The translations under genes were made by a program, and so were the position numbers. Shown here in pieces: positions 16,342-24,401 of a DNA stretch of 64,000 nt. The stretch's first letter is position 1. Every line of letters begins with the position of its first letter. Source of the DNA: JAVBUY01 sp031552735 (GTDB lineage: Bacteria; Bacillota; Clostridia; Christensenellales; Aristaeellaceae); assembly GCA_031552735.1 (NCBI GenBank), contig JAVBMF010000003.1:1-64000 (forward strand), given 5' to 3'. The notes under the pieces are model-generated. The model ran no database searches and was not told the DNA's origin. It saw nothing but the letters and a program-made list of their open reading frames with translations.

Positions 16342-18390
16342 TTACTCAGCGATTTTCTCGAATGGGTACTCGACGCCATAGGTCTCAACATACACCATTT
16401 TCATCTGCTGGATGACGCGGTTGGGCTTGTCGCTGCCGTCGGTCGGGGTAGACACGATCGCATCGGCGGTTTCCATGCCGCCTTCCACCATACCGAACGC
16501 CGCATACTGCGTATCCAGATTGGCCGCATCGGCCACGCACACAAAGAACTGCGAACCGGCGCTGTCGTTCTGCGCACTGCGCGCCATTGACAGCACGCCG
16601 CGCGTATGCTTGACCGCGTTGTCCACGCCATTGGCCGAGAACTCGCCCTTGATCGCGTAGCCGGGGCCGCCGGTGCCGCTGCCATCGGGATCGCCGCCCT
16701 GAATCATAAAGCCCGGAATGACGCGATGGAAGATCGTGCCGTTGTAGAAATTGCTGTTGGCCAGCGAGATGAAGTTGCCCACCGAGATCGGCGCAGTCTC
16801 CGGATACAGCTCGCCATAGAGCAGCGTGCCGTCGTTCATCACGATGGTGAACACCGGCTTTTTGCCGGTCGCGTCAACGGTCTGCTTGATCACCGCGTCC
16901 GCAGACAGCGCGCCGTCTTGCTCGGTAATCTTCACATCGCCCATCAGCACATAGCCGTAAGTCGAGGGCTCGGTGCCCAGCGTCACGAATCCCCACTGCT
17001 GGTTGTTGACCGTCACTTCACCCTCAATAGACATTGGCACGCCCTTCTTCAGCTCCGCCAGCGCGGTGCCATTGGGCTTGTCTCGAAGCTGCGTCTGTTC
17101 GGCGCTGACCTGCGCAAAGCGCGTATTGATCGCCAGCGGTTCGGGGGCGGGTTGCTTGATGATCATCGCGTCGGGCATCATTTCGATATTGGCGGCTGTG
17201 ATCCACTCCGCCTTGGCGGTTTCATAGGCGGTATTCTTCCTTTGCTCCAACTGATGCGTCATGAAGTCGTCCTTGTTCTGCTCGAAAGGCACTTCGCCCT
17301 CGGCAACATCGCCGACATACTTGATGATGTGCACGCCAAAGCTGGACTCCACCACCGGGGACAGATCGCCGACGTTCGCAAGCGCCATCGCGGCGGTAGT
17401 GAACTGCTCATCATAGGATTGCGAGCCTTCGCACAGCGGATAGCCGTCTTTGATCAGCGGGTCGCCCATGCCCGGGTCCTGCCCGTACTCTGTCACCGCC
17501 GCCTCAAAGTCCTTGCCGCCCTGAATTTCGGCCAGAATCTGGTTGCCCTTTTCCACCATCTGCGGCATTTCTTCCGGTGTCGCGGCCATCAGCAGGATGT
17601 GGCGCACCGTGCGATAACCCGGCGGATGATACACAATCTCCGCACCGTTGAGCAGATCAGAAATATACGCGTCCTTGTCGGCCAGATACTGCGTCTTGGC
17701 CTGTGCGACCATTTCGGTGTAGGCGGTGCGCGCCTCTTCCTCGGTCATCGTCACGTCCTTGGTCGCTTCGGCCATCAGTCGAAGATTCATCGAGGCAAAG
17801 GTCTCATTCTCCAGCAGCGCCTGCTTGGTGTAGCCATACTTCAGCAACTCCGCTTCGGTCAGCGCGACAAGCTGCTCCTCGGTCGCGTCGGGGCTCTGCG
17901 CCTTTATATCCTGCATGCAGGCGTCATAGGCGGCTTGGTACCCCTCATCCACACCCTGCTGGATGGTGGCCAACTCCTCGGCCGGCGTCTCGGCGATGCC
18001 CAGCGCTTCGGCCTTGGCGGTCAGCGCCATGCGCTCGGTGCGCTGCTTGAGCACGCCCTCGATGACATAGCGCTGGAACTCTTCGTCCGCGGTATCCACC
18101 GCCTGACCATAGCTGGACATATACATCGCATAGCCAATTTTGTTGGCTTCGACTTCTTCGATCATGTCCTTGGCCAAAATATCCTGGCCATTGACGCGCG
18201 CCACCACAGCGTTCAGATCGAAGGCGGCAGTTTCGCCTTGCGCAGCGGGGGCAGCCGGTACCTCGACCGCTGCGGGCGCTGGCGCGGGCGCAATGCCACG
18301 GTTGATCTGCATCAGCACAAACACCAGCACAGCCGCCAGAATGACCGCCGCCACCGGCACCAGAATCTTTTTCCATGTCTGTTTCGTCAC
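16342..18390 (-). CDS. Membrane-anchored parvulin-SH3-cyclophilin fusion
   Basis: A 682-residue protein with two different prolyl-isomerase domains. An N-terminal membrane segment (about residues 9-27) is followed by a Pro/Ala linker, a SurA/PrsA-like helical chaperone region (about 60-245), a parvulin-type domain (about 255-365, RTVRHILLM to SFGVHIIKYVG), an SH3-like domain (about 425-490) and a cyclophilin domain (about 512-665, FHRVIPGFMIQGGD, GSQFFV). It probably folds exported proteins outside the membrane, as PrsA does. PrsA is a lipoprotein, whereas this anchor has no lipobox. Start is the GTG at 18390, 8 bp after GGAGG; the upstream ATG has no ribosome site. Confidence 0.85.
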   Translation of the reverse strand: MTKQTWKKILVPVAAVILAAVLVFVLMQINRGIAPAPAPAAVEVPAAPAAQGETAAFDLNAVVARVNGQDILAKDMIEEVEANKIGYAMYMSSYGQAVDTADEEFQRYVIEGVLKQRTERMALTAKAEALGIAETPAEELATIQQGVDEGYQAAYDACMQDIKAQSPDATEEQLVALTEAELLKYGYTKQALLENETFASMNLRLMAEATKDVTMTEEEARTAYTEMVAQAKTQYLADKDAYISDLLNGAEIVYHPPGYRTVRHILLMAATPEEMPQMVEKGNQILAEIQGGKDFEAAVTEYGQDPGMGDPLIKDGYPLCEGSQSYDEQFTTAAMALANVGDLSPVVESSFGVHIIKYVGDVAEGEVPFEQNKDDFMTHQLEQRKNTAYETAKAEWITAANIEMMPDAMIIKQPAPEPLAINTRFAQVSAEQTQLRDKPNGTALAELKKGVPMSIEGEVTVNNQQWGFVTLGTEPSTYGYVLMGDVKITEQDGALSADAVIKQTVDATGKKPVFTIVMNDGTLLYGELYPETAPISVGNFISLANSNFYNGTIFHRVIPGFMIQGGDPDGSGTGGPGYAIKGEFSANGVDNAVKHTRGVLSMARSAQNDSAGSQFFVCVADAANLDTQYAAFGMVEGGMETADAIVSTPTDGSDKPNRVIQQMKMVYVETYGVEYPFEKIAE

Positions 18391-18440
18391 GCAGGATTCC
18401 TCCATTTATCTCATTTCAGGATTGTGAGCATATACGCCGA

Positions 18441-18469
18441 ATTATATCAATAGTTGCGGTGAAACGCAA
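18441..18469 (-). promoter_or_regulatory. Promoter of the prolyl isomerase fusion gene
   Basis: Minus-strand TTGCGT (18464-18469), a 17-bp spacer and consensus TATAAT (18441-18446). A 6-bp hairpin (18453-18458 with 18465-18470) overlaps the -35 region and could be an operator. Confidence 0.6.
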
Positions 18470-18530
18470 CGTATGCGCGAAAATGCCTTGTGATTGCCGT
18501 ATTGTGTTCACAATTGTTTTTTCGTCCTTC

Positions 18531-19343
18531 TCAGGATAGACGCAACAGCCGCAGCATGTGTTGCAAAAATAAATGCAGTTGGTTGCCACGAAAGAAAATT
18601 TCCAACGCGTGGCCAATGGGAAACAGCACCAGCATCCATACTTCCATCCATAGCTGTCGGCTGGCTTGACGCGTGCTGCCCTCGCCGTGCGCGCGAGCCA
18701 GCAGCCCCTCCAGTTCGTCCAGCTTGTGCGAGAGCAGCTCGGTGCGTTCATGCAGGCGCAGCTCCACAGCCAGCGCACGATAGGCTCGCTGCTGGCGAAT
18801 ATCCCAGCGTGTGTCCGGCCTGTCCAGAATGCCCTGCCCGTGCACGCATTCATAGCGAAACGCTACCACCGCCGCCAGATGCCGCTGGCGCTGGCGATGC
18901 TGCGCGCCCCACAGACGGCGGCGCATCAGGCTCTGTTCCGCGCTGTCCATCAGGCGGCTTGCGTCTTTTTCCAGCGCGTCCAATACCACGCTGCTTGACA
19001 GCGCGCGCGCCTGCGCCGCCAATGCGGTGCACGGCACGGTGCGAATCTCGCGTCCCTGCATCATGCGCTCATAGTCACTGCTGCGCGCCAGATCGGCGAT
19101 GTGCAACAGCAGCTCCTGCGTGCGCGCGCGATCCATGCCTGCGGCGACCACACAGCCATTGGCGTACACGAATGCCTGCCCTTCACCCGGCTCCTGCTCG
19201 CGCAGAATCCAGCCCAGCGCTTCGCGGTCCAGCGCCAGCGCCTCGCGGTGCATGCGCGGTGGTTTCAGTCCCCAGTCCCGCGCCAGCGCGGCAATGGGCA
19301 GCGCATCCGCCACGCGGCAGCAGTCCAGCAAAATATCGGTCAT
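18531..19343 (-). CDS. RMD1/YagE (DUF155) family protein, second of a tandem pair
   Basis: A 270-residue protein. The C-terminal half carries the DUF155 pattern: LDRPDTRWD, then about 35 helical residues with heptads (RALAVELRLHERTELLSHK), then a hydrophobic segment WMEVWMLVLFPIGHALEIF that probably inserts in the membrane. Residues 1-130 diverge from the upstream paralogue. Bacterial members have no settled function; eukaryotic RMD1/RMND1 are mitochondrial. It starts 28 bp after the stop of its paralogue, behind GGGAGGGGAG, so the two are co-transcribed. Confidence 0.75.
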   Translation of the reverse strand: MTDILLDCCRVADALPIAALARDWGLKPPRMHREALALDREALGWILREQEPGEGQAFVYANGCVVAAGMDRARTQELLLHIADLARSSDYERMMQGREIRTVPCTALAAQARALSSSVVLDALEKDASRLMDSAEQSLMRRRLWGAQHRQRQRHLAAVVAFRYECVHGQGILDRPDTRWDIRQQRAYRALAVELRLHERTELLSHKLDELEGLLARAHGEGSTRQASRQLWMEVWMLVLFPIGHALEIFFRGNQLHLFLQHMLRLLRLS

Positions 19344-19371
19344 GCGCTCCCCTCCCTTCGCGCGTCAGCGA

Positions 19372-20202
19372 CTATTTCAGCAAATCCAGCACCATCAGCA
19401 CCACTTCCAGCAGGATCAGGCCAAGAATCAACCACTCGACAAACAGCGAGCGGCTGTGGTCGTTCATCGAGGAGATCGAATCGGTGATCTTCTCCACCGC
19501 GTCCCCCTTGGCCTTGAGCACCTGGTAGCGGTCGGCCAGCTCAAAAAATTCGCTCATCTCGTTATAGAACGCCTCGGCATCGGTGCGCGCCCAAGTGATA
19601 TCCGGTTTGTCCAGAATCATGATGTAGCTGAGCGTCGAATACTGATAGCGCGCGATCTCGGCCACGATGGTGGAGCGCTGTTTGTTGCTGATCGACAGCT
19701 TGCCGCGCTCCAACTGCTCGACAATCGGCTCCACGCGGTCCAGAATGCTGTCGATGTGCTGTTCGACGCGCTCCATCGCCACCGACTTGGCCAGCACGGT
19801 GGCGGCCAGTTCCGGGAAATACGGCGCGATTTCCGGCACGCAAACCTGCGCGTCGGTGAACTCAATATCCTCGGCTTCGCCCTGCTCGGCAATCTGGAAT
19901 TTCTCAAAATATGGCGAGGGGTACTTCCACGCTTTTGCCTCCGGGTATTGGCGCATGGCGGCCACAAACGCCTGACTTTCCTCGCGCGTCATGTTCATCA
20001 GCACCATCGCGCCGAAGGAGAACAGCATCGCACGCCGCGCATCCTCCCCGGCGGCCTCGCCGATCATGTCGGTCAACCGCGTGCCGGAGATGGAAAGCGG
20101 TTCTTCCCAGGTAAACTTCTTTTTGATGTCAAACGCACTGGCCAGCGCGTTCAGGTCAATCTCCTGCGCTACGTCATAGGCGCGCAGTTTCACGGTCGCC
20201 AT
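19372..20202 (-). CDS. RMD1/YagE (DUF155) family protein, first of a tandem pair
   Basis: A 276-residue protein with the family layout: N-terminal mixed domain (FSFGAMVLMNMT near residue 65), central helical region, LDKPDITWARTDAEAFYNE, and a C-terminal membrane segment (WLILGLILLEVVLMVLDLL). The closest landmark to the downstream copy is the LD(K/R)PD-x-W motif. AAAGGGGAA precedes the ATG. Function is unknown; a role at the membrane is inferred from the hydrophobic tail. Confidence 0.85.
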   Translation of the reverse strand: MATVKLRAYDVAQEIDLNALASAFDIKKKFTWEEPLSISGTRLTDMIGEAAGEDARRAMLFSFGAMVLMNMTREESQAFVAAMRQYPEAKAWKYPSPYFEKFQIAEQGEAEDIEFTDAQVCVPEIAPYFPELAATVLAKSVAMERVEQHIDSILDRVEPIVEQLERGKLSISNKQRSTIVAEIARYQYSTLSYIMILDKPDITWARTDAEAFYNEMSEFFELADRYQVLKAKGDAVEKITDSISSMNDHSRSLFVEWLILGLILLEVVLMVLDLLK

Positions 20203-20277
20203 GCGGATTCCCCTTTCGGCTGTGTCATTGGTTTCTGCGACCTATTATACCATATTTTCCCCGCAAGCTGCCAGGGG

Positions 20278-20306
20278 TTTACAATGCGCGCCGCATCGCC
20301 TACAAT
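20278..20306 (+). promoter_or_regulatory. Promoter of the homocysteine methyltransferase gene
   Basis: TTTACA (20278-20283), 17 bp, TACAAT (20301-20306). The leader is only about 30 nt, so there is no room for the SAM riboswitch that precedes yitJ in Bacillus subtilis. Confidence 0.65.
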
Positions 20307-20342
20307 GAGCCGTATACTACATGCAAGAGAGAAGGTGCGGCG

Positions 20343-22136
20343 TTGACCTTACAGCACTTGTTGACGCAGGATCGCCCCATTGTGCTCGACGGCGCGATGG
20401 GCACATACTACGCGCAAAAAACCGGTGATACCGGCGCATGCGAGCTGGCCAATATTTCCGCGCCGGATGTGGTGCGCGCACTGCATCTGGAATACCTGTC
20501 CGCCGGATCACGGCTGCTGCGCGCCAATACCTTTGCCGCCGACACGCGTTCGCTGGGCCTGCCGCGCGAACAGGTGCGCGAGCTGATCCTGCGCGCCGTG
20601 GACATCGCGCGCGAGGCGGCGCAGGACGCGGCGGTAACGGCGCTGTCGCTGGGACCGATGTCCGGCTTTGCCGACGAGGAAGCCGACGCGGCGCTCGACG
20701 AGCGGCTATGGATGCTGGAGCAGTGCATTGCCGCCGGAATCGACGCCTATTGGTTTGAGACCTATGCCGACGCCGAGCCACTGATGGCTTGTGCCCGGTT
20801 TTTGCGTCAGCGTATGCCGCTGGCGGGCATCGGCGCGACATTCTCCTGCTCCGCCGATGGCTATACCCGCGCCGGGCAGCCCATCGCGGGGGTGCTGGAC
20901 ACGCTGAGCCGATCCGGACTGGCCGACGTGGTCGGCTTCAACTGCGGTCTGGGCCCCGCGCACGCCGTAGCCCTGCTGCGCGCTATGCCGATTGCCTCGC
21001 TGGCGGTGCCGCTGGCCGTGCTGCCCAACGCCGGATACCCCACCGAGGTAGAGGGGCGCATGCGCTTCTCCACCGCGCCGAACTACTTCGCCGATACGCT
21101 GGCACGCGCCGCCACGCTGGGCGCAAAGCTGCTGGGCGGCTGCTGTGGCACGACCCCGCAACACATCCGCGCATTGTCCGGCGCGCTGGAAAAACCGCTG
21201 CCTGACGCGCCAGCGGAACCGATCATCCGGCCGCGCAAAAACCCGGTGAAGGCCGCACAGCGCGATACCCTGGCCGACAAGCTGGCCGCCGGACGGTTCG
21301 TAACGCTGGCCGAGCTGGACCCGCCCAAGCATGCCGATCTGTCGAACTTTCTGGACGCGGCGTACCGGTTGCAAGTCGGCGGCATCGACGCGCTGACCAT
21401 CCCCGACGCGCCGCTGGCACAGGCGCGCATGAGCTCCGGCCTGTGCGCCGCGCAGGTGCATCAGCGTCTGGGCATGGACGTCATTCCCCACCTGTGCTGC
21501 CGCGACCGCAACATCAACGCGCTGCACGGCGACCTGCTGGGCATGCACGCCGCCGGGCTGCGCGCCGTGCTGGCGGTCACCGGCGACGCCATTCCGGAGA
21601 GCGATCACGGCTTCGCGCGGCCGGTATTTAACCTGCATGGCACCAGTCTGGCCGGGCACATCGCGCGCATGAACGGCGACCTGTTCTCCGCCGATCCGCT
21701 GTGCATCGGCGTGGCGTTTAATCCCACCGCCGCCAACCCGGAGGCCGAGTTAAAGCGTCTGGCGCAAAAGAAAGCGCAGGGCGCGGCGTTTTGCATGACG
21801 CAGCCGATATTCGACATGGCCGCGCTGCCGGTGCTGGACGCGGCGCGCGCGCTGGGCATCAAGGTGCTGGCGGGTATCCTGCCGCTGGTCAGCTATCGCA
21901 ATGTGCAGTTCATGCACAACGAGGTACCTGGCATCCGCATCCCGGAAGCGGTGCTGGCGCGCTTTTCCCCAGCGCAGGATCGCGCACAGGGCGAGGCCAC
22001 CGGCATCGCGATCGCCGCCGAGGCCGCCGCGCTGACCCGCGCGCACGCCGACGGCTTCTACCTGATGGTACCCTTTTCGCGCGCCGAGATGATTTGCACC
22101 CTGCTCACACGGCTGCGCGCGCAAGGGGTGCTGTAG
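20343..22136 (+). CDS. yitJ: Bifunctional homocysteine S-methyltransferase / methylenetetrahydrofolate reductase
   Basis: A 597-residue two-domain enzyme like Bacillus YitJ. Residues 1-285 form the zinc-dependent homocysteine methyltransferase barrel: LDGAMGTYYAQ, then the zinc cysteines in GFNCGLGP and LLGGCCGTTPQHI. Residues about 300-597 form the FAD-dependent methylenetetrahydrofolate reductase barrel (LAELDPPK, HLCCRDRN, LAVTGD, TQPIFD). Together they reduce methylene-THF and pass the methyl group toward methionine. The start is TTG at 20343 behind AGAAGG. It appears monocistronic, with its own promoter and a terminator. Confidence 0.9.
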   Translation: MTLQHLLTQDRPIVLDGAMGTYYAQKTGDTGACELANISAPDVVRALHLEYLSAGSRLLRANTFAADTRSLGLPREQVRELILRAVDIAREAAQDAAVTALSLGPMSGFADEEADAALDERLWMLEQCIAAGIDAYWFETYADAEPLMACARFLRQRMPLAGIGATFSCSADGYTRAGQPIAGVLDTLSRSGLADVVGFNCGLGPAHAVALLRAMPIASLAVPLAVLPNAGYPTEVEGRMRFSTAPNYFADTLARAATLGAKLLGGCCGTTPQHIRALSGALEKPLPDAPAEPIIRPRKNPVKAAQRDTLADKLAAGRFVTLAELDPPKHADLSNFLDAAYRLQVGGIDALTIPDAPLAQARMSSGLCAAQVHQRLGMDVIPHLCCRDRNINALHGDLLGMHAAGLRAVLAVTGDAIPESDHGFARPVFNLHGTSLAGHIARMNGDLFSADPLCIGVAFNPTAANPEAELKRLAQKKAQGAAFCMTQPIFDMAALPVLDAARALGIKVLAGILPLVSYRNVQFMHNEVPGIRIPEAVLARFSPAQDRAQGEATGIAIAAEAAALTRAHADGFYLMVPFSRAEMICTLLTRLRAQGVL

Positions 22137-22155
22137 GTCCATGGCGTAAAAAGAG

Positions 22156-22191
22156 GATTCCTCGCGGCGCTTTAGCACGCAGCGAGGAATC
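22156..22191. terminator. Bidirectional terminator between convergent genes
   Basis: A 10-bp stem (22156-22165 with 22182-22191) with T runs on both strands, between the methyltransferase gene (ends 22136) and the minus-strand gene ending at 22221. Confidence 0.75.
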
Positions 22192-22220
22192 TTTTTGCTG
22201 ATTTTTGGGGGAACCGTCGC

Positions 22221-22787
22221 CTATTTTGCCACCGTCACAATGCCCGCCGAGCTATTCGTGCCCGTCACCTGTACCTTGATGCTGGCGGAACGCGCCAACT
22301 GCGGCGCGTCATCGCTGCGCAGTGTCAGGATCGCGCCAAACGCACGCGTTTCCGGGCGCGCGGCGGCAAATGCCTTGGGACACACATAGGTCAGCACACC
22401 CTGATACAGCCGCGCCTCCGCGTTGCATTCCGCCACCGTGCCGTCGGCCAAATATTCGACCAGCCGCACAGACAGCCCCGGCAATGTTTGCAGCGCCGCG
22501 CTCATGTCCACGATGATGCTCAAGTCCATGTCCGTGGCGATCACCTGTTTGTCACTGCCCACGCTGGTCACATTAAAGTTACACGGTGAGGCAATGCCCG
22601 GCGTCAGCAGGCGCTGATACTGGTGCATACCGCTCGCGCCGATATAAAACACATGGTCTACCGCGTCGGTGTCGGGCGCGCTTATCATAACCGGCTGCTG
22701 TTCTCCCGCCAGATAGGAGAGTCCGCCGGCCACCAGCGCAGTCAGCAGCACCAGCGCCAGCAGCGTCACAAAAAAGTAGCTCTTCAT
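22221..22787 (-). CDS. Small membrane-anchored or secreted protein of unknown function
   Basis: A 188-residue protein that I do not recognise. A hydrophobic segment at residues 5-27 (FVTLLALVLLTALVAGGLSYL) is a signal peptide or anchor. The rest is beta-rich, with FYIGASGMHQYQRLLTPG and a pair of cysteines near CNAEARLYQ and YVCPKAF. Its ATG overlaps the uxuA stop by 4 bp (ATGA), so it is translated with uxuA. No enzyme motif is visible; a link to hexuronate metabolism would rest only on this coupling. Confidence 0.65.
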   Translation of the reverse strand: MKSYFFVTLLALVLLTALVAGGLSYLAGEQQPVMISAPDTDAVDHVFYIGASGMHQYQRLLTPGIASPCNFNVTSVGSDKQVIATDMDLSIIVDMSAALQTLPGLSVRLVEYLADGTVAECNAEARLYQGVLTYVCPKAFAAARPETRAFGAILTLRSDDAPQLARSASIKVQVTGTNSSAGIVTVAK

Positions 22788-23824
22788 TTTCCGCCTCTAT
22801 CCAGCGCTTCCCAAACGCCGGTCAGGTATACCGCGCCCAGCGCCCGGTCATACAGGCCATAGCCCGGGCGGCCGGTTTCGCCCCAGATCATGCGGCCGTG
22901 GTCGGGACGCACATAGCCTTCAAACCCGGCGTCATGCAGCGCCTTTAAGATCGCGTACATGTCCAGCGAGCCGCACTGCGTCGGGTGCGCCGATTCTTCA
23001 AAGCAGCGCTCGCCGGTATACTTGATGTTGCGCGCGTGCACAAAGTGAATGCGCTCGGCAAACTCGGCGATGATATCGGTCAGCGTGTTGCCCGGATTCG
23101 CGCCCAGCGAGCCGGTGCACAGCGTGATGCCGTTGGCCAGCGACGGCTCGATCTCGCGCATGCGGCGATAGGCCGCCGCACCGGTGATGATGCGCGGCAA
23201 GCCAAAGATGCCCCACGGCGGATCGTCCGGATGGATGGCCATCTTGACGCCCGACGCCTCGCACACCGGCGCGACGCGGCGGATAAACGTCGCAAAATTC
23301 TGCCACAGCTTCTCCTCGTCGATCAGCTTGTACTCGGCCAGCAGCGCGCGCAGCCCTTCCTTGGTGTAGCTGGCGTCCCAGCCGGGCAGGTCCAAATCGC
23401 TGGTCGCCGGGTCAAGTGCCTTGACCGTGCTGTCGTCATACGCCAGCGCGTTGGAGCCATCGGCCAGCTCGCGCTTTAAGTCACTGCGCAGCCAATCGAA
23501 CACCGGCATAAAGTTGTAGCAGATCACCTTGACCCCAGCGGCGCCCAAGCGGCGCACGTTCTCGCAGAACACGTCGATCAGGTGCCCGGCATCGGGCGCG
23601 CCCATCTTGATGTGCTCATGCACCGGCACCGATTCGACCACCTCGAAGGCTAGGTTATGCTGGTGGGCGGCCTGCTTGATCGCCTCGATGCGGTCCGTCG
23701 GCCACACCTCGCCGACCGGCACGTCGTACACCGCCGACACAATGCCGCTCATCATCGGAATTTGCGAGATATACGACAGGCTGACCGGATCGCTGTCGCC
23801 ATACCATCGAAAGGTCATCTTCAT
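22784..23824 (-). CDS. uxuA: Mannonate dehydratase
   Basis: A 346-residue enzyme of the UxuA family, which dehydrates D-mannonate to 2-keto-3-deoxygluconate in glucuronate breakdown. Family features are the N-terminal TFRWYGDSDPV, VYDVPVGEVWP, the metal-binding region with MAIHPDDPPW, then TLCTGSLGANPGN, FVHARNIKYTG and YVRPDHGRMIWGE near the end. The ATG at 23824 is used; a TTG two codons earlier sits closer (4 bp) to GAGGAG and is an alternative. No other hexuronate gene lies in the window. An inverted repeat tttcc-N8-ggaaa (23853-23870) spans a TATAAT-like box and may be its operator. Confidence 0.92.
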   Translation of the reverse strand: MKMTFRWYGDSDPVSLSYISQIPMMSGIVSAVYDVPVGEVWPTDRIEAIKQAAHQHNLAFEVVESVPVHEHIKMGAPDAGHLIDVFCENVRRLGAAGVKVICYNFMPVFDWLRSDLKRELADGSNALAYDDSTVKALDPATSDLDLPGWDASYTKEGLRALLAEYKLIDEEKLWQNFATFIRRVAPVCEASGVKMAIHPDDPPWGIFGLPRIITGAAAYRRMREIEPSLANGITLCTGSLGANPGNTLTDIIAEFAERIHFVHARNIKYTGERCFEESAHPTQCGSLDMYAILKALHDAGFEGYVRPDHGRMIWGETGRPGYGLYDRALGAVYLTGVWEALDRGGK

Positions 23825-23929
23825 GTGCAATAATCTCCTCTATGACATTGTGTTTCCATTATACAGGAAATGCCGCCAAAAGAACAGTGTGCGCCGTGCG
23901 GCATATGGTAAACCGAGGAGGTGTACCCC

Positions 23930-24400
23930 ATGCCCTATGATCGCAGCGCCGCAGTGGCGTATGCACGCCGGTGGGCCTACCACCGCAATCCCGCGTATCT
24001 GGACTTTGAGCTTTTAGGCGGCGACTGTACGAACTACGCCTCGCAGGTGCTGCTGGCGGGCGGGCTGCAAATGGACGATACCCCGGTGTACGGCTGGTAT
24101 TACATCGACGCCACACGCCGCACCGCGTCCTGGACCAGCGTGCAATATCTGCACCGTTACCTGCTGGGGCTGGACACCGGCCGTCCGCGCGCCGCCGAGG
24201 TGCCGCTGGCGCAGGTGCAGATCGGCGACATCGTGCAGCTGGCGTTTATCGGCGATCACTTCCAGCACAGCCCGGTCGTGGTCGCGGTGGAAGCGCCCGT
24301 GCCGGATCGCATCTTTGTCGCCGCGCACACCACCGACGCGTATCACCGGCCACTTTCTTCCTATTTATATGGCGCGCTGCGCCCGCTGCATATTCTGTAG
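23930..24400 (+). CDS. Putative amidase-domain protein (Amidase_6-like)
   Basis: A 156-residue protein that is almost only the catalytic domain: YDRSAAVAYARRWAYHRNPAY, then GGDCTNYASQVLLAGG with the likely nucleophile Cys, and a later DHFQHSPVVV giving a candidate His. Related domains are often found at the C-terminus of secreted wall-associated proteins. No signal peptide is present, so it is cytosolic or exported by an unknown route. The ATG at 23930 has GAGGAGG 8 bp upstream. It is divergent from uxuA and convergent with the next gene, 1 bp apart. Confidence 0.78.
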   Translation: MPYDRSAAVAYARRWAYHRNPAYLDFELLGGDCTNYASQVLLAGGLQMDDTPVYGWYYIDATRRTASWTSVQYLHRYLLGLDTGRPRAAEVPLAQVQIGDIVQLAFIGDHFQHSPVVVAVEAPVPDRIFVAAHTTDAYHRPLSSYLYGALRPLHIL

Positions 24401-24401
24401 G

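Noticed and set aside
16606..18453. Long plus-strand open frame (615 codons) opposite the prolyl isomerase fusion
   Set aside because: The minus strand carries recognisable parvulin and cyclophilin motifs; the opposite frame is Arg/His-rich with no motif, as expected in GC-rich DNA.
20307..20342. SAM riboswitch before the homocysteine methyltransferase gene
   Set aside because: The leader is about 36 nt with no S-box stems, too short for the aptamer.
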